Source: Heliocybe sulcata
Lineage: Eukaryota; Basidiomycota; Agaricomycetes; Gloeophyllales; Gloeophyllaceae
DNA length: 64,000 bases
Reading direction: 5' to 3'
NCBI GenBank assembly: GCA_004369045.1
Contig: ML213505.1
Span: forward strand, 1,485,849-1,549,848
In this document: piece after piece, positions 10,701 to 20,502 of the stretch
Layout: each line of letters opens with the position of its first letter
How positions within the stretch are numbered: the first letter of the stretch is position 1
Notes under the pieces: generated by a model
Seen by the model: only the letters and a program-made list of their open reading frames with translations
What the model was told of the DNA's origin: nothing
Databases searched by the model: none
Program-made: the position numbers and the translations under genes

Positions 10701-13099
10701 TTTTAATAGCCCATAGACACGATCTCTCTTGCCCTCCTCATCCCACGAATGATAGCTGGAACCAGCTGATTCCAGAGACGAACGAGAAGAGTTTGCTATT
10801 GGCGAAAACACCATGCGGGTAGCTGAGAACGGGGAAGACGGAGGGCTTCTCTGAGACGAGTAAGAGTCCCCATTTGTGTATATGCCATTGACGCCGTTGG
10901 ATGCGGGAGGAGTAACAGTCCGTGCAATGCCCTGAGTAGGAGTGGGAGAACGAACCGGACGACTAGCCATCAAAACAGGAGAGCCCAATTCACCAGATAT
11001 GGACGAGGGAGGTCTGTTGTTTGAGAAGGCTGCGTTGTCAAAGCGGGACATGATACTTGGGTTGCCGCCCTCAAGTAGCGGAGAGTCGGGAAGGGCCGGG
11101 GAGCGCAGCGATCGACTGTTCGACTTCGACCTCTCCAAATCTCCGTGGATGTCCGTATTGGTGTCTGCGCCGCTCATGACACTCTCAGATCTGCTACGCC
11201 CAGATATACTGCCAGCTCGTCCATTACTCTTAGTAGAGACAGGGCTCGTCGGAGCGTTCCAGCGGATGTTCGAAGGAGTACTGGGACGAGAGGACGCTCC
11301 ATTTCGCTGATAGCCATTCGCGGCGAACGGTGAGACTGGACTGGGTCCTGACATTGCATCATCATTTGCACTATCTCCTGAAGGATCGTCCCCGTTCTTC
11401 TGCCTGTTGTCGGGTGTATATCTCCCGTTAATACTCCTAGACGTGAACAGTGAAGTTCCTCCTAAGGGCGACCCGATGCGGGGCGGGCGACTGGTCGTAG
11501 ATGCATTAGAGCCCCGTCGTACGAGCCCATTCGAGAAGTTGGATGGAATATGATATGAAGGCCGCTCGGTAAACCCAGGCTGCAACGGAGACATTGCGCG
11601 GGGCGTCGTGGAATGTGACCGGCCTTGGTCGTCTGAATCCATTGCCGGGTCGCGAGGAGTCATGGGCCTAGGCATACCAGGAACGTAGCCGGGAAGTCTC
11701 GGTGACGTGGCTCCCGACCGCGATGGGACGGGCGAAGCGTGCCGACCTTCGAAGTCGAGGGGATGGATGGACTTGTCAGAAGACACAGCTGTGGGCGTTG
11801 AGGGCTGTTCTGAAGAATATGAAGCTTTACGTGCGTGATCCGACGGCTGTGATCAAATGCATTGAACAACATGGGCGCTTATGGATGGGACATCGTGGAG
11901 CTCACCTTGCTCAGCCCAGCCCCTTTCTCCAAGGCTGCGGCAGACGCCATCGGGTTCGAACGCGGCATAACAATCTCATCCTCTGCTTCTTCCTCCATCT
12001 CACGGATAACGTCCTCCAAAGCAACGGACATGTGGACAAGTTCTGCAGGCGTGAACGCCCTAGAAGGTCGTTTCACTGAGACGCTGGACCCTTGGGAAGA
12101 AGCGGATCCATCATCCACTGTCTGGGCAGCATTTAGTCGGGCAGGACGAACGAGGGGAGTCTTGTCGCTGGGGCTTGACGTGATGGATACTGAAGTAGAG
12201 CCTCGGTTGTCCGGAGTGGTGGGCCGCAAACTGTCTGCATACACGGGGTCGTGCCCGTCTCCTTTCCACCCGGTGCTCGTATTGCCGCTCCCTGATGCCT
12301 GTGTTGGCGCTGCGGATACCGCACTGCGACCGCTGTCGACACTTCGTTGGGAGGATATGCTCCTTAGATATCCGTAATCCGATCGCAGGCGGGACGAGCC
12401 AAAGATATTGTTGCTGTACCTCTTGCTTGGACCTCGTCCAGTTGAACGCGGCGAAGATGGAGAGTACTGTAGAGAACTGGAGTTCGTGGTGGTAGTGGAA
12501 CGCATAGAGTATCGGCTCTCGCTAGCCTCGGCACCAGATTCAGTGGCGGAGTCAGCAGAGCTATTTCCATCGCGATTTGAGGACGTCCCAGATTTCAACC
12601 GCAACCTCAAGGATTCCAATAGCATGTCCTCCTGCTCTTCACTCAGCTGGTTCTCGGCTCCTTTTGCTCTCTGCTCAGCAATGCGACTGCGTAGATCCTC
12701 CAGTGACAATGGGTTCCCAGAAGCTGAACGTAGGAGCGAGAATCTCCGAGACAGGCTGACACCATGCAGTCAGTATAACAGCGCGCTGGATGCGAGACAT
12801 GATTCTCACTCGGGCAAGATGAGTGAAGTGCGGAAATCACTCTCAGGGGGTAATCCAGGTAGACTGATGCTGGCGGACTCGTCCACAGAGATCTGCGACT
12901 GGTATGATACGTCTGAGGTAGTCCGAGACCTCACAGACTCGGGGACCAGACTACGCTTGACGTCCGACTTCTTCCTATACGTGGTAACCGTGGGTGGAGA
13001 CGAGAAAGCAGTCGGAAGGGATTACGACACCGAAAGTAATTAGTGATTTATGTTCCTCTGACAAGCCCGCGTATCAGGCACTAACCGGAAACGATGCAT
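7778..13099 (-). CDS. Long Ser-rich, largely disordered protein of unknown function
   Basis: Eight exons on the minus strand join in frame: 13099-13086, 12974-12810, 12755-11906, 11804-10437, 10387-8475, 8421-8272, 8219-8009 and 7957-7778, about 1616 residues. The first exon (14 nt) and its 111-nt intron are the weakest part, so the start is uncertain. Most of the chain is Ser/Pro/Thr-rich low complexity. Short islands look conserved: LSLEDLRSRIAEQRAKG with following acidic helix near the N-terminus, EDWDPEDVIRRYAGLTKSDFAAMQDKLVKAAV in the middle, MANGETIWSIVNGLRDDD, and at the end VFYSSPAQIGRLIENLS followed by SWTVEERLEQMLGSL. No catalytic domain or membrane segment is visible. Its makeup is like a scaffold or polarity protein, but that is inference and I assign no function. 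Confidence 0.75.
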
Positions 13100-13785
13100 C
13101 CTGTTACTTCTTCCTGTTATTTCCCCGGATCGGATTCGGTGCCCTCGCGAACAGCACGTTCACGGCTGCGCGTTGTGTTGGAAAGTCACGCCAGGGTAGG
13201 AGTGCTCTGGATAAGATTCGAATGCCAGGTGCGAATGACTGGCAACGTGGGATACACGAGTTGGCGTTCCAGGACAGGGAGAAGATCAAATCCTATTATG
13301 TATAGACCGAGCCCTTGTTACTTGTTGCCGGCAATTAGTTCTGATTAGAATCTTGATTCAAGAGACGGTGGGTATACAGAGTAACGAGAGGAGATAGCTG
13401 GCAGGAAAGGTCGTACAGTGAGACGCAGCGAGACAAGCGCTGTTGGGGAACTAACACTGACAGCTCCCGTGTAGGCTCAAACAAGTTGTCACGTGTCAAA
13501 TACAGGCAAATATGGCCCTACCCTTCCTTTCGCGCTATACGTTGCTGTTGCAGATTTATCGGTTCTTCATATCCTGATTGCTCAGCTGCCCGTGTTAACC
13601 ATAAACAAGGTCACCTGTGATATTCTTGCACTATTGACACTCCCGCTAGATCGTAAAATATGACGAAATTCATCATAAATCGGCCCTGGGTGCGCTCGGG
13701 CAGCATAACGAAGAGCCCGGTGTATCCGAGACAACCCAGGGTGAGCGCCTTAACTGCTTTTTGACTTACTGATTCCGAGCAGAGC

Positions 13786-14055
13786 TTAAAGCCTGGAGGC
13801 GGCCTTTTTTCCTCCCCTGGTAAACAGACTAGCGGACTCGGGAAAGCCGGTCGCATCGTGCAAGGACACGATCTTGCATGGGACGAAAGTGACAGAGCCT
13901 TCACCGTCCATGAGTAAACTGCTGAAAATGGCCCATTCCAGGGCTTGCAGGCAAATGTGGTTTTCAGCAGTCGCATGGCGCCTTATTCTGTCCCGCAATC
14001 GGACAGCTTCAGCCCACACTTCTGACTCCGGATCTTCTGCCGCACAATGTTGCAA
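13786..14055 (-). CDS. Doubtful short frame with protein-like composition
   Basis: A minus-strand frame of ~89 residues reads like a soluble helical protein fragment (ESEVWAEAVRLRDRIRRHAT, then ICLQALEWAIFSSLLMDGEG). It remains open a few codons further upstream to a possible acceptor. An ATG-led piece about 110 bp upstream (MSAATEGFDNDLYGS) could be its first exon, but no clean junction could be found. No family is recognised. It could be a remnant of a decayed gene or simply a chance frame. Confidence 0.2.
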   Translation of the reverse strand: MQHCAAEDPESEVWAEAVRLRDRIRRHATAENHICLQALEWAIFSSLLMDGEGSVTFVPCKIVSLHDATGFPESASLFTRGGKKAASRL

Positions 14056-15362
14056 TACATGTTTGTCTAGCCCGGTACGAGCGGCCTTAATCTAATCTCT
14101 GGTCTGTCGTAATCTCCAGGCCGATCCGTACAGGTCATTGTCAAAACCTTCAGTCGCTGCACTCATGGCGCTTACATTACCAGCCAGCCCACCCTAACAA
14201 GCCCAGCGAGCTCCCGACCCTGACTTTCAGCTCTAAGGTTGGTCGGGGTACGGCCCGCCAGACGGGTCTCGAGGTGTGTCTCCTACACTGCCTGTCCGAG
14301 TTGCCTACACCGTCCCTGTGCTCACGACAATGTCCCAGAAACTCGGCACACTAGTTGTATGATGGGTCAGAAACAATCGAAATTCAGCACCAAGTCTAGG
14401 TCCAAATCAGATCAATAGCTCCACGAGAGGTACGAAGAAGTCGCTGCATCGCCGCTGCTAGCTTGACGCAAGGCATGAATCTACAAATACGGTCCCCTTT
14501 GGACTTGCCCAGCTAGGACGCTCTATTCGTATCTAGCTCTCACTCTTCCGCGATCATTTCGCCTCTAGAGCCTGATAATGGCATGTCTAGGACCTCGTAC
14601 GACTGCTCATCTCACGGCTCGAGCATCTTAGGCTTCACTGCTTCCTCGAGCCAGACCATCCTGCGACGAAAATTGATCGGACTTGCGATTGTGCTTCTCT
14701 TTGTCTCTACCGTCTCTCCTCTCATCTTGGTATAGCGCGTTTAGGGTTCTGTGGACTGGCATACTCCTTTCCAGCCTGCCTGAACCGGGGGACGTCGGCC
14801 GAAAGTCCTGAATAACCTAGAACTGCTTTCTCGGCAGTGGCAGCCTCGATTCAACCTCCGGTCCCATAGTCTCTTACCATCACGTACACTAATGAACAAT
14901 CGGCTTCGAAATTCTGCCCTCTCACCCTCGTTACGTCCAACCTCTGTCAGCAGTGCACTATTCTGACCTCGGGTGCACCTGCATGCACCGACTGTTGGCT
15001 TCTTGGGCTGGCGAACCTACTTCCACCAATGCATCCTGACAGTCTGCATTGCACGCGTATCAACTGATCCCGAAATAAACCTCGACAACGCGCAGATTCC
15101 GATTTGCCTACTCTTGTATCTGTGAAAAATACGTCATCATCGCAAACACGAGGGAGGCCTGGTCGCCCGTTGTCAGATACTACGCTGGATATTAGCTAGT
15201 CAGTCTGGACCAGGATCATATCTTCCGATACTAAAGAGGCGTCAAATGACAGAGTTCCCGACACTCACTACCCTAATCCAATTCGTTCCTCATGTCATCA
15301 TGGCTACAAATCTCCCATTGGTTACAGATGCTCTCCAGGGACTGGCACCATCCAATTAAACC

Positions 15363-15985
15363 CCGTCTATCCTGGTTCCTGTCAACGCGGCGTTTGGAAG
15401 CAATAAAGCTTGTACCGCCTAAAGTTCGCAGTCGGCGCTCCGTTATCCCATCAGTCATGGCATTATGTGAAGCTGGCACCTTTTAATTGTCTTGGCCTAG
15501 ACTGTTGCGCAGTCTGTTCGGCTAGCGATGGCAGATCATAGTCCGCGAAATATCCTCGTTGACCGATAATTGGCAGCGCCTTCCCCTTGATTGGTTCTGG
15601 TCAAAATATTTCAACGTGCGTCCTCCCCATCACCTCGCAAGTACCGCGAAGTGCTATCATATCAGTAATGCATTATGTGAACCTCATGCCTCTTACTTGT
15701 CTTGGTCTAGACATCCGTGTATCTTGTCAACCAGCCATGCAGATGCGACTCTGCGAAGCGTACCCACTGTCCGATATTTGGCAGGCCTTCCCCTGATTGG
15801 CTCTCCTCTATTGCCAGGTGCCCCGAAGTCTAGCCATGCAGCTTGAGCAACTCAGAGCTGTTCCCATTCTGATTAACCTCGGCCTATTCGCGATATTGTA
15901 CGGACCGACGTACGAAAGAAGTGTAATGCATGCCGGCCAGATATACGGCGAGCCTCACTCTTGGTTGGCTCTCCAGCCCTGTGCG
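15363..15985. repeat. Diverged tandem repeat, ~200-bp period, three units
   Basis: Two matching anchors recur at nearly constant spacing. CATTATGTGAA followed about 15-20 bp later by TTGTCTTGG(C/T)CTAGAC occurs at 15461 and again at 15671 (offset 210). TTGGCAG.GCCTTCCCC..GATTGG occurs at 15571 and 15778 (offset 207). A third, weaker copy follows (CATTCTGATTAACCTCGGCC at 15867). Units are roughly 15363-15570, 15571-15777 and 15778-15985, with many substitutions and small indels, so the array is old. A related TACCGCGAAGT segment recurs at about 15644 and 16004. No coding potential is shared between units. Confidence 0.6.
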
Positions 15986-16834
15986 CAAGTCTGGCCCTCC
16001 CTCTACCGCGAAGTACCACCACGCAGCTCCAGCGAGTCAATCTGTCTGGTCTCGTTCATGTCAGTGTGCTATGAAGGATATCACAAAGAAAATCGCCTCG
16101 GGGAATCTCGCAGTTCACGGATGCCTACACACACGAGCGCGTCCACGCGCCATGTTCTTGCTGCCTGCATCATCTAGGGTCAAGAATCCCCATCTGAGGA
16201 CGGCGCTCCCAAACGTCTCTTCAGCCATTACCAAAAGGCGTGCACGAGCATCGAATGCAGTCTCAGCACATCTTGTCCGTTAGGGGCTTCTCCCTTTTAT
16301 CAAGCTCAGTGAGGTGTCGTACGACAGTCACTTTCCCATCAGCGGCTCCTACAGAAGTGACTATGGCCTGCAAAGCAGGATCGCGGCGAAGGCCTCAATG
16401 CCTAAGCAAGGCTGTTACGTTGTTGAAAGGTGTGCTGGTTCTAAAGTCGACATGATGGTGGGCACTAGCACTAGGCTCTTCGTCAGGTGGACAGGACCCA
16501 GTCAGAAGACGCGAAAGCTGAACTTGGTAGGGAGCATTGTGAATCGGGCTTTGGCACATACGACTTACCAAAGCCATCGAACGGCCGTTCCTTCGCTCAT
16601 GCGCCAGCCTCCATCAGGCTTGTTGGTGTGTAATCATACTTGCGGTGATATACGTAACTTCACGGGCAGAAAAACAGGTCATAATTGTCACGTCCATATA
16701 ATACAAAACCGTATATGCTTCTCTTCTTTCCTAATACTCCACCACTTGTCATCCCGTGGTTTCCAGGCGGTAAGCCGCGAGGGGCGTGGATCTACAACAT
16801 CAGGCCCTTACGAATGAGCGTACCTGCAACAAAG

Positions 16835-17935
16835 TCATGGACGAGTCAGCGCTTCGAGAAAATGAAGTGAGCACAGCGCTGCGTACTGCTTCGTCCATTC
16901 CCGCGCCGTCGCGAGGAACTTTGACTTGTCGTTCTTTAATTGCTATCAAGTCAAAATCAGGACTGATGCAAAAGAGGAGGGAAGGGAGAGCAGCGGCGTA
17001 CGGCAGCGATGTCGGGCTCGAAAGGGTCGTCCGGTGAGGGGTTGTTGAGCTTCTCTTGGACTACAGAGAGAACTGCAATCATAGTAAGTACCGGAGCGAG
17101 GAAGGATGTGGCGACGGGAAAGAAGCGACAAAGGGAAAGGAGATCGTACCCGTGGACATGGTTATCGCCGGTTTCCACTGTCGAGAGAAGAGGAGTCGTT
17201 AGCGGGTCGGTCCATGACCGAGCCTGGGCATGAAGAGGGGTGCCGGAAGAATGCTTACCTCGTCACGCAGGATGGGCACGCAGATGTGGCCCTCGTCATT
17301 TATTCCGGGGTGATAGACTTTGGTCAGGAATGTTACCTAATGGTGACGGCAAGGTTGGTCAGTACGTAAGAGCGGTGATAAGGTGTCAAGTAAAGGGCAG
17401 ATTGAGAGCGTGATAGAGGACAAGGGATCAAGACGGACAAAACAGTCAAGGAGTTGATCGTGTGGCGTGTGGCGTGAGTGGGATCCGCGAGTGGGAGAAA
17501 CGTACAGTGGGTGGCTTAAACGGAAAACTTGATGGAATAACGACTTTGAAGCGGAACGTGCCATCCTTGTACGGGCTGTCGGGCTACGACACCAAAGGTG
17601 ATGCATTGATGATCGGCGAGCAGTCACGAGACAGCAGGATGCAGCAGACGGACCTCAGCCCGGATAGAGCAGTTCCATTCAAAGAGATTGTCTTCGTTCG
17701 GATCGACCGAGAGTCCCTGAAGTCGAGTAGAGATGTGTGATTAGACAGCGCATCTGTGCCAGATGTGGCACACCTTGATCGGCTGCTTGGTGATGTCTGC
17801 GAGTTCCTGCAAGCAGGTCAGCTGTTGTGATTAGTTATCTAGAGCAATGCTACCTTCTGAATACGTCTAATGATACGATATCAGTATTCGCCGAGCAGTG
17901 CAAGACACGACGAGCACACACCTGAGGGCAGTCAT
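16835..17935 (-). CDS. Ubiquitin-conjugating enzyme E2
   Basis: Nine small exons on the minus strand (17935-17922, 17866-17854, 17806-17774, 17716-17654, 17583-17506, 17336-17259, 17177-17150, 17072-17002 and 16942-16835) give 161 residues, a normal E2 length. The UBC fold is complete: RRIQKELADITKQPI (helix 1), FEWNCSIR, SPYKDGTFRFKVVIP, SFPFKPPTVTFLTKVYHP, the active-site segment GHICVPILRDEWKP with Cys at residue 86, and NNPSPDDPFEPDIA. It carries ubiquitin from E1 to E3 ligases. The usual HPN tripeptide just before the active Cys reads HPG (residues ~76-78), which is unusual. The first two exons are only 14 and 13 nt. The gene is head-to-head with Ash2, with 130 bp between start codons. 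The last ~12 residues after KQYA are not typical and could reflect a mis-set 3' end. Confidence 0.93.
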
Positions 17936-18065
17936 GGCGGTCGGGAGCGAGGCGCGTTAGTGGCGCGTTGTGGCCGGATACGGTGAAAGGAGTACTGGCA
18001 GGGTTAGGGGTACCGATCTCCCGGGTCCGCTCACCTACAGTGGCACCGCTTCTCCTGCGACTGCC
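17936..18065. promoter_or_regulatory. Short shared promoter between E2 and Ash2/Bre2
   Basis: Only 130 bp separate the two divergent ATGs (17935 on the minus strand, 18066 on the plus strand), so both promoters and 5' UTRs must fit or overlap here. No clear TATA box is visible. Confidence 0.6.
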
Positions 18066-20258
18066 ATGTTCGCCGGCTCCTCGCCCAGACTCGACGACTC
18101 CCCGCTCATCCCCCCGCCCGCCAACCCGCGCAAACGCAAACAGCCTACTCACAATGCCTCCACCCCGGACATCGCGGGGACCACCGTTGCCGAGGACGCT
18201 GGCAAACCGGACACGCATGCCGTCCTCCCCTCCCGCCACGCCCTCGCCAACCGGCCGCGCCTCACCATCTCCCGCCATCCCTTCCTGACCCCGTTTGCTG
18301 AGCTTGGCGGCGAGGTCTATCATGCGGCCGACTGCCCGGCATTCAACCACATCGGCTTCCGCTACGTCCCCGCCGGCATCTCCCCGCCGGGCTCCATCCT
18401 CCCCTGCACCACCATCGAGTCCAACCCGCCCTGCTTCCGCGTCTCCTGGGAGGACCGGTCTCAAGCTATCAAAGTCACGTCAGATGCACTAGGTCTGCTC
18501 GGAGACAAAGGCTACCGCTCCGCCCGCTGCAACGCGCCCCTCCGTGAAGGCGCCTGGTACATGGAGGTCAAGATCGCAGACAACTCCCCGGGTCACGTCC
18601 GCCTCGGCTTTGCGCGACGTGAAGCCCCCCTCAACGCGCCAGTCGGTGTCGACGGCTACTCCTACGCCGTGCGCGACCTTACTGGCGACAAAGTGCACTT
18701 GGGCCGTCCTCGCCCCTACGGACGGCCTTTCGGCGCGGGCGACGTTGTGGGCATGTACATATCCCTCCCACCGCTGCGCAAACCGGACCCAAAAGACCCC
18801 GCCGACCCTGCGCACATCCAGCGCGAGCGCATTGCCATCGAAGTCAAAGGCCAAGAATACTTCGAGTCGCTCGAATACCCCGTCTCCAAAGAGATGCAGG
18901 CGCTCATGGACGGCAAGGCATCCACCTCTTCTTCTCTTGGGGCTACTGGTGCTACGCTAGACAACGCGTCGTCGAACCCCTCAAGCGCGATCCCTACCAG
19001 CCACCCCACCTCCCCCTCCAAAAAATCCGCAACAGTAAAGAACATTCCCCACCAACCCGGCTCGAAACCCAAGCCCTCCGCCCCCTCCTCCACATCCACC
19101 ACTAAGCAACCCCCGCCTCTGCGCCCGCTCCCCACGCTCGGGCGCTCCTCGCGTATCGCGTTCTTCGTCAACGGCGAGCCGCAGGGCATCGCGTTTCAGG
19201 ACTTGCTGAGCTATCTCCCGCTGAGACCGCACAACGAGAAGGGGAAGAGGAAGAAGGACGTGCGGGAGAGGGGGCGGGACGGGGGGCCGAAGGTGCACTG
19301 GGAGAACGCGCACGACGATGGGACGACGGGATATTACCCTATGGTCTCGCTCTTCGGCCAGGCGCGCGTGCGCATCAACGCCGGGCCGGACTTTGCGTTT
19401 CCTCCGCCTAACGATGTGGACGCCCTGCTGGACGTTCATACGCGTGAGTGGGACGGGAACGGAGGAAGGGAGCAGAAGAAGTGGCGCCCCGCGTGCGAGC
19501 GGTACCCCGAGTACATGCAGGAGCAGTGGGCGCTCGACCGCGAGGAGGAGGCGCAGGCGAAGGTCGAGTGGGAGCGCAGGGACGCGGAGCCGGAGAAGAA
19601 GGCGCCTGCGCGGAAGAAAGCGAGGACTACCGCTGCTGCTGGTGACAAGGGGCCGAGTAAGAAGAAAAAGGCGAACGGAGGCGCGGAGAGGGACACCTCA
19701 TTGCTTCCCGACGCGAAAGAGCGGGAGCGCACGTCGTCCGTCTTGCCCGAGTCGAAGGACGCGTCGCAGTCCCCGCACCCGCCTACGCCTACGCACGCGG
19801 AGGACGACCGCTTCGGCCCGGGTCCGTACGCGTTCGCGCCTGCCGCGCCAACGCAGTACAGCTACCCGATGCCCTCTGCGCCGTCGTACAATATCGGGTC
19901 GAGCACCAGCCCTGGGACCGGGTTCGATGTGTTGACGGGGCCGGGTGTCAGCGGGAGTGTGAACGGGCTGACTGGACCTGGACATGGGGTGAGCCCGCTT
20001 GCACGTGGACCTGGACGCGGGTTGAGTCCGCCTGGACATGGACATGGATTGGGCCCGCCCGGACATGGGCATGCGCATACGCTCATCGGGCCTGGCAGCG
20101 CGGGCCTTGGCTACCCCTCCACTGTCATTGCCAAGCGCGAGGAGGAAGAGGAAGAGGAGGAAGGAGAGGAGGGTGGACAGGGGTGGGCGCCGATGGAGGA
20201 GGAGGAGGAGATGGGTCCGGCGAGCAGCTCGCCTGCGCATATGCATGGCGGTTACTAG
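18066..20258 (+). CDS. BRE2: COMPASS subunit Ash2/Bre2 (SPRY domain)
   Basis: A single exon of 730 residues. The frame opens further upstream, but the first in-frame ATG is at 18066 (MFAGSSPRLDD). Residues ~135-290 form the first part of an Ash2-type SPRY domain (FRVSWEDRSQAIKVTSDALGL, GYRSARCNAPLREGAWYMEVKI, HVRLGFARREAPLNAPVG, GYSYAVRDLTGDKVHLGR, FGAGDVVGMYISLPPL). After a disordered insertion it resumes at IAFFVNGEPQGIAFQDL and YYPMVSLFGQARVRINAGPDF. This split SPRY is typical of Bre2/Ash2L, which works with Set1 and Swd1/Swd3 in the nucleus to methylate histone H3 Lys4. The tail adds a basic patch, repeated Gly-Pro-Gly-His units and a Glu run. No PHD or winged-helix part is seen, as in yeast Bre2. 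Confidence 0.9.
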   Translation: MFAGSSPRLDDSPLIPPPANPRKRKQPTHNASTPDIAGTTVAEDAGKPDTHAVLPSRHALANRPRLTISRHPFLTPFAELGGEVYHAADCPAFNHIGFRYVPAGISPPGSILPCTTIESNPPCFRVSWEDRSQAIKVTSDALGLLGDKGYRSARCNAPLREGAWYMEVKIADNSPGHVRLGFARREAPLNAPVGVDGYSYAVRDLTGDKVHLGRPRPYGRPFGAGDVVGMYISLPPLRKPDPKDPADPAHIQRERIAIEVKGQEYFESLEYPVSKEMQALMDGKASTSSSLGATGATLDNASSNPSSAIPTSHPTSPSKKSATVKNIPHQPGSKPKPSAPSSTSTTKQPPPLRPLPTLGRSSRIAFFVNGEPQGIAFQDLLSYLPLRPHNEKGKRKKDVRERGRDGGPKVHWENAHDDGTTGYYPMVSLFGQARVRINAGPDFAFPPPNDVDALLDVHTREWDGNGGREQKKWRPACERYPEYMQEQWALDREEEAQAKVEWERRDAEPEKKAPARKKARTTAAAGDKGPSKKKKANGGAERDTSLLPDAKERERTSSVLPESKDASQSPHPPTPTHAEDDRFGPGPYAFAPAAPTQYSYPMPSAPSYNIGSSTSPGTGFDVLTGPGVSGSVNGLTGPGHGVSPLARGPGRGLSPPGHGHGLGPPGHGHAHTLIGPGSAGLGYPSTVIAKREEEEEEEEGEEGGQGWAPMEEEEEMGPASSSPAHMHGGY

Positions 20259-20502
20259 TACTAGGACGTGTTGCAATAAAGAACTTTACTTTGTTCTACG
20301 CTCCCCGAGCATGGTTGTAATTTATTGATGTAGCCATAGACTTAATTCTCGCATCCTTATCGCTGTGCTTAATTGAGGTGCATTACAAAAGTGATTCCAG
20401 GGGATTAGAAGTGTGCTTGGTAGTGTACAAATGCAAAGATATAAGTCACAGGGAATAATCAAGGAGCGGGTATACATGCAACGAAGGAAAAGAGATTGCT
20501 AG

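Larger units (their letters stand above)
13100..16834. other. Gene-poor island of ~3.7 kb
   Basis: Between two well-formed minus-strand genes lies a stretch where frames over 60 residues are rare, particularly 14.1-15.25 kb, and where I could not build any spliced protein with family character. It contains the decayed ~200-bp tandem repeat listed separately and one short frame with some protein character. It may be the remains of a gene or an old repeat array. I saw no terminal repeats, target-site duplications or transposase-like protein. Confidence 0.4.

Noticed and set aside
13100-16834. Transposon remnant
   Set aside because: No terminal repeats, target-site duplications or transposase or reverse-transcriptase motifs were found by eye, so I left it as unexplained.
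17970-18065. N-terminal extension of Ash2 upstream of 18066
   Set aside because: The upstream frame starts at a GTG, not an ATG, and the residues have no family character. The first in-frame ATG is 18066.
18544-19935. Long alternative-frame proteins over the Ash2 gene on both strands
   Set aside because: They are shadows of a GC-rich, codon-biased exon. Only the frame encoding the split SPRY domain is conserved in type.
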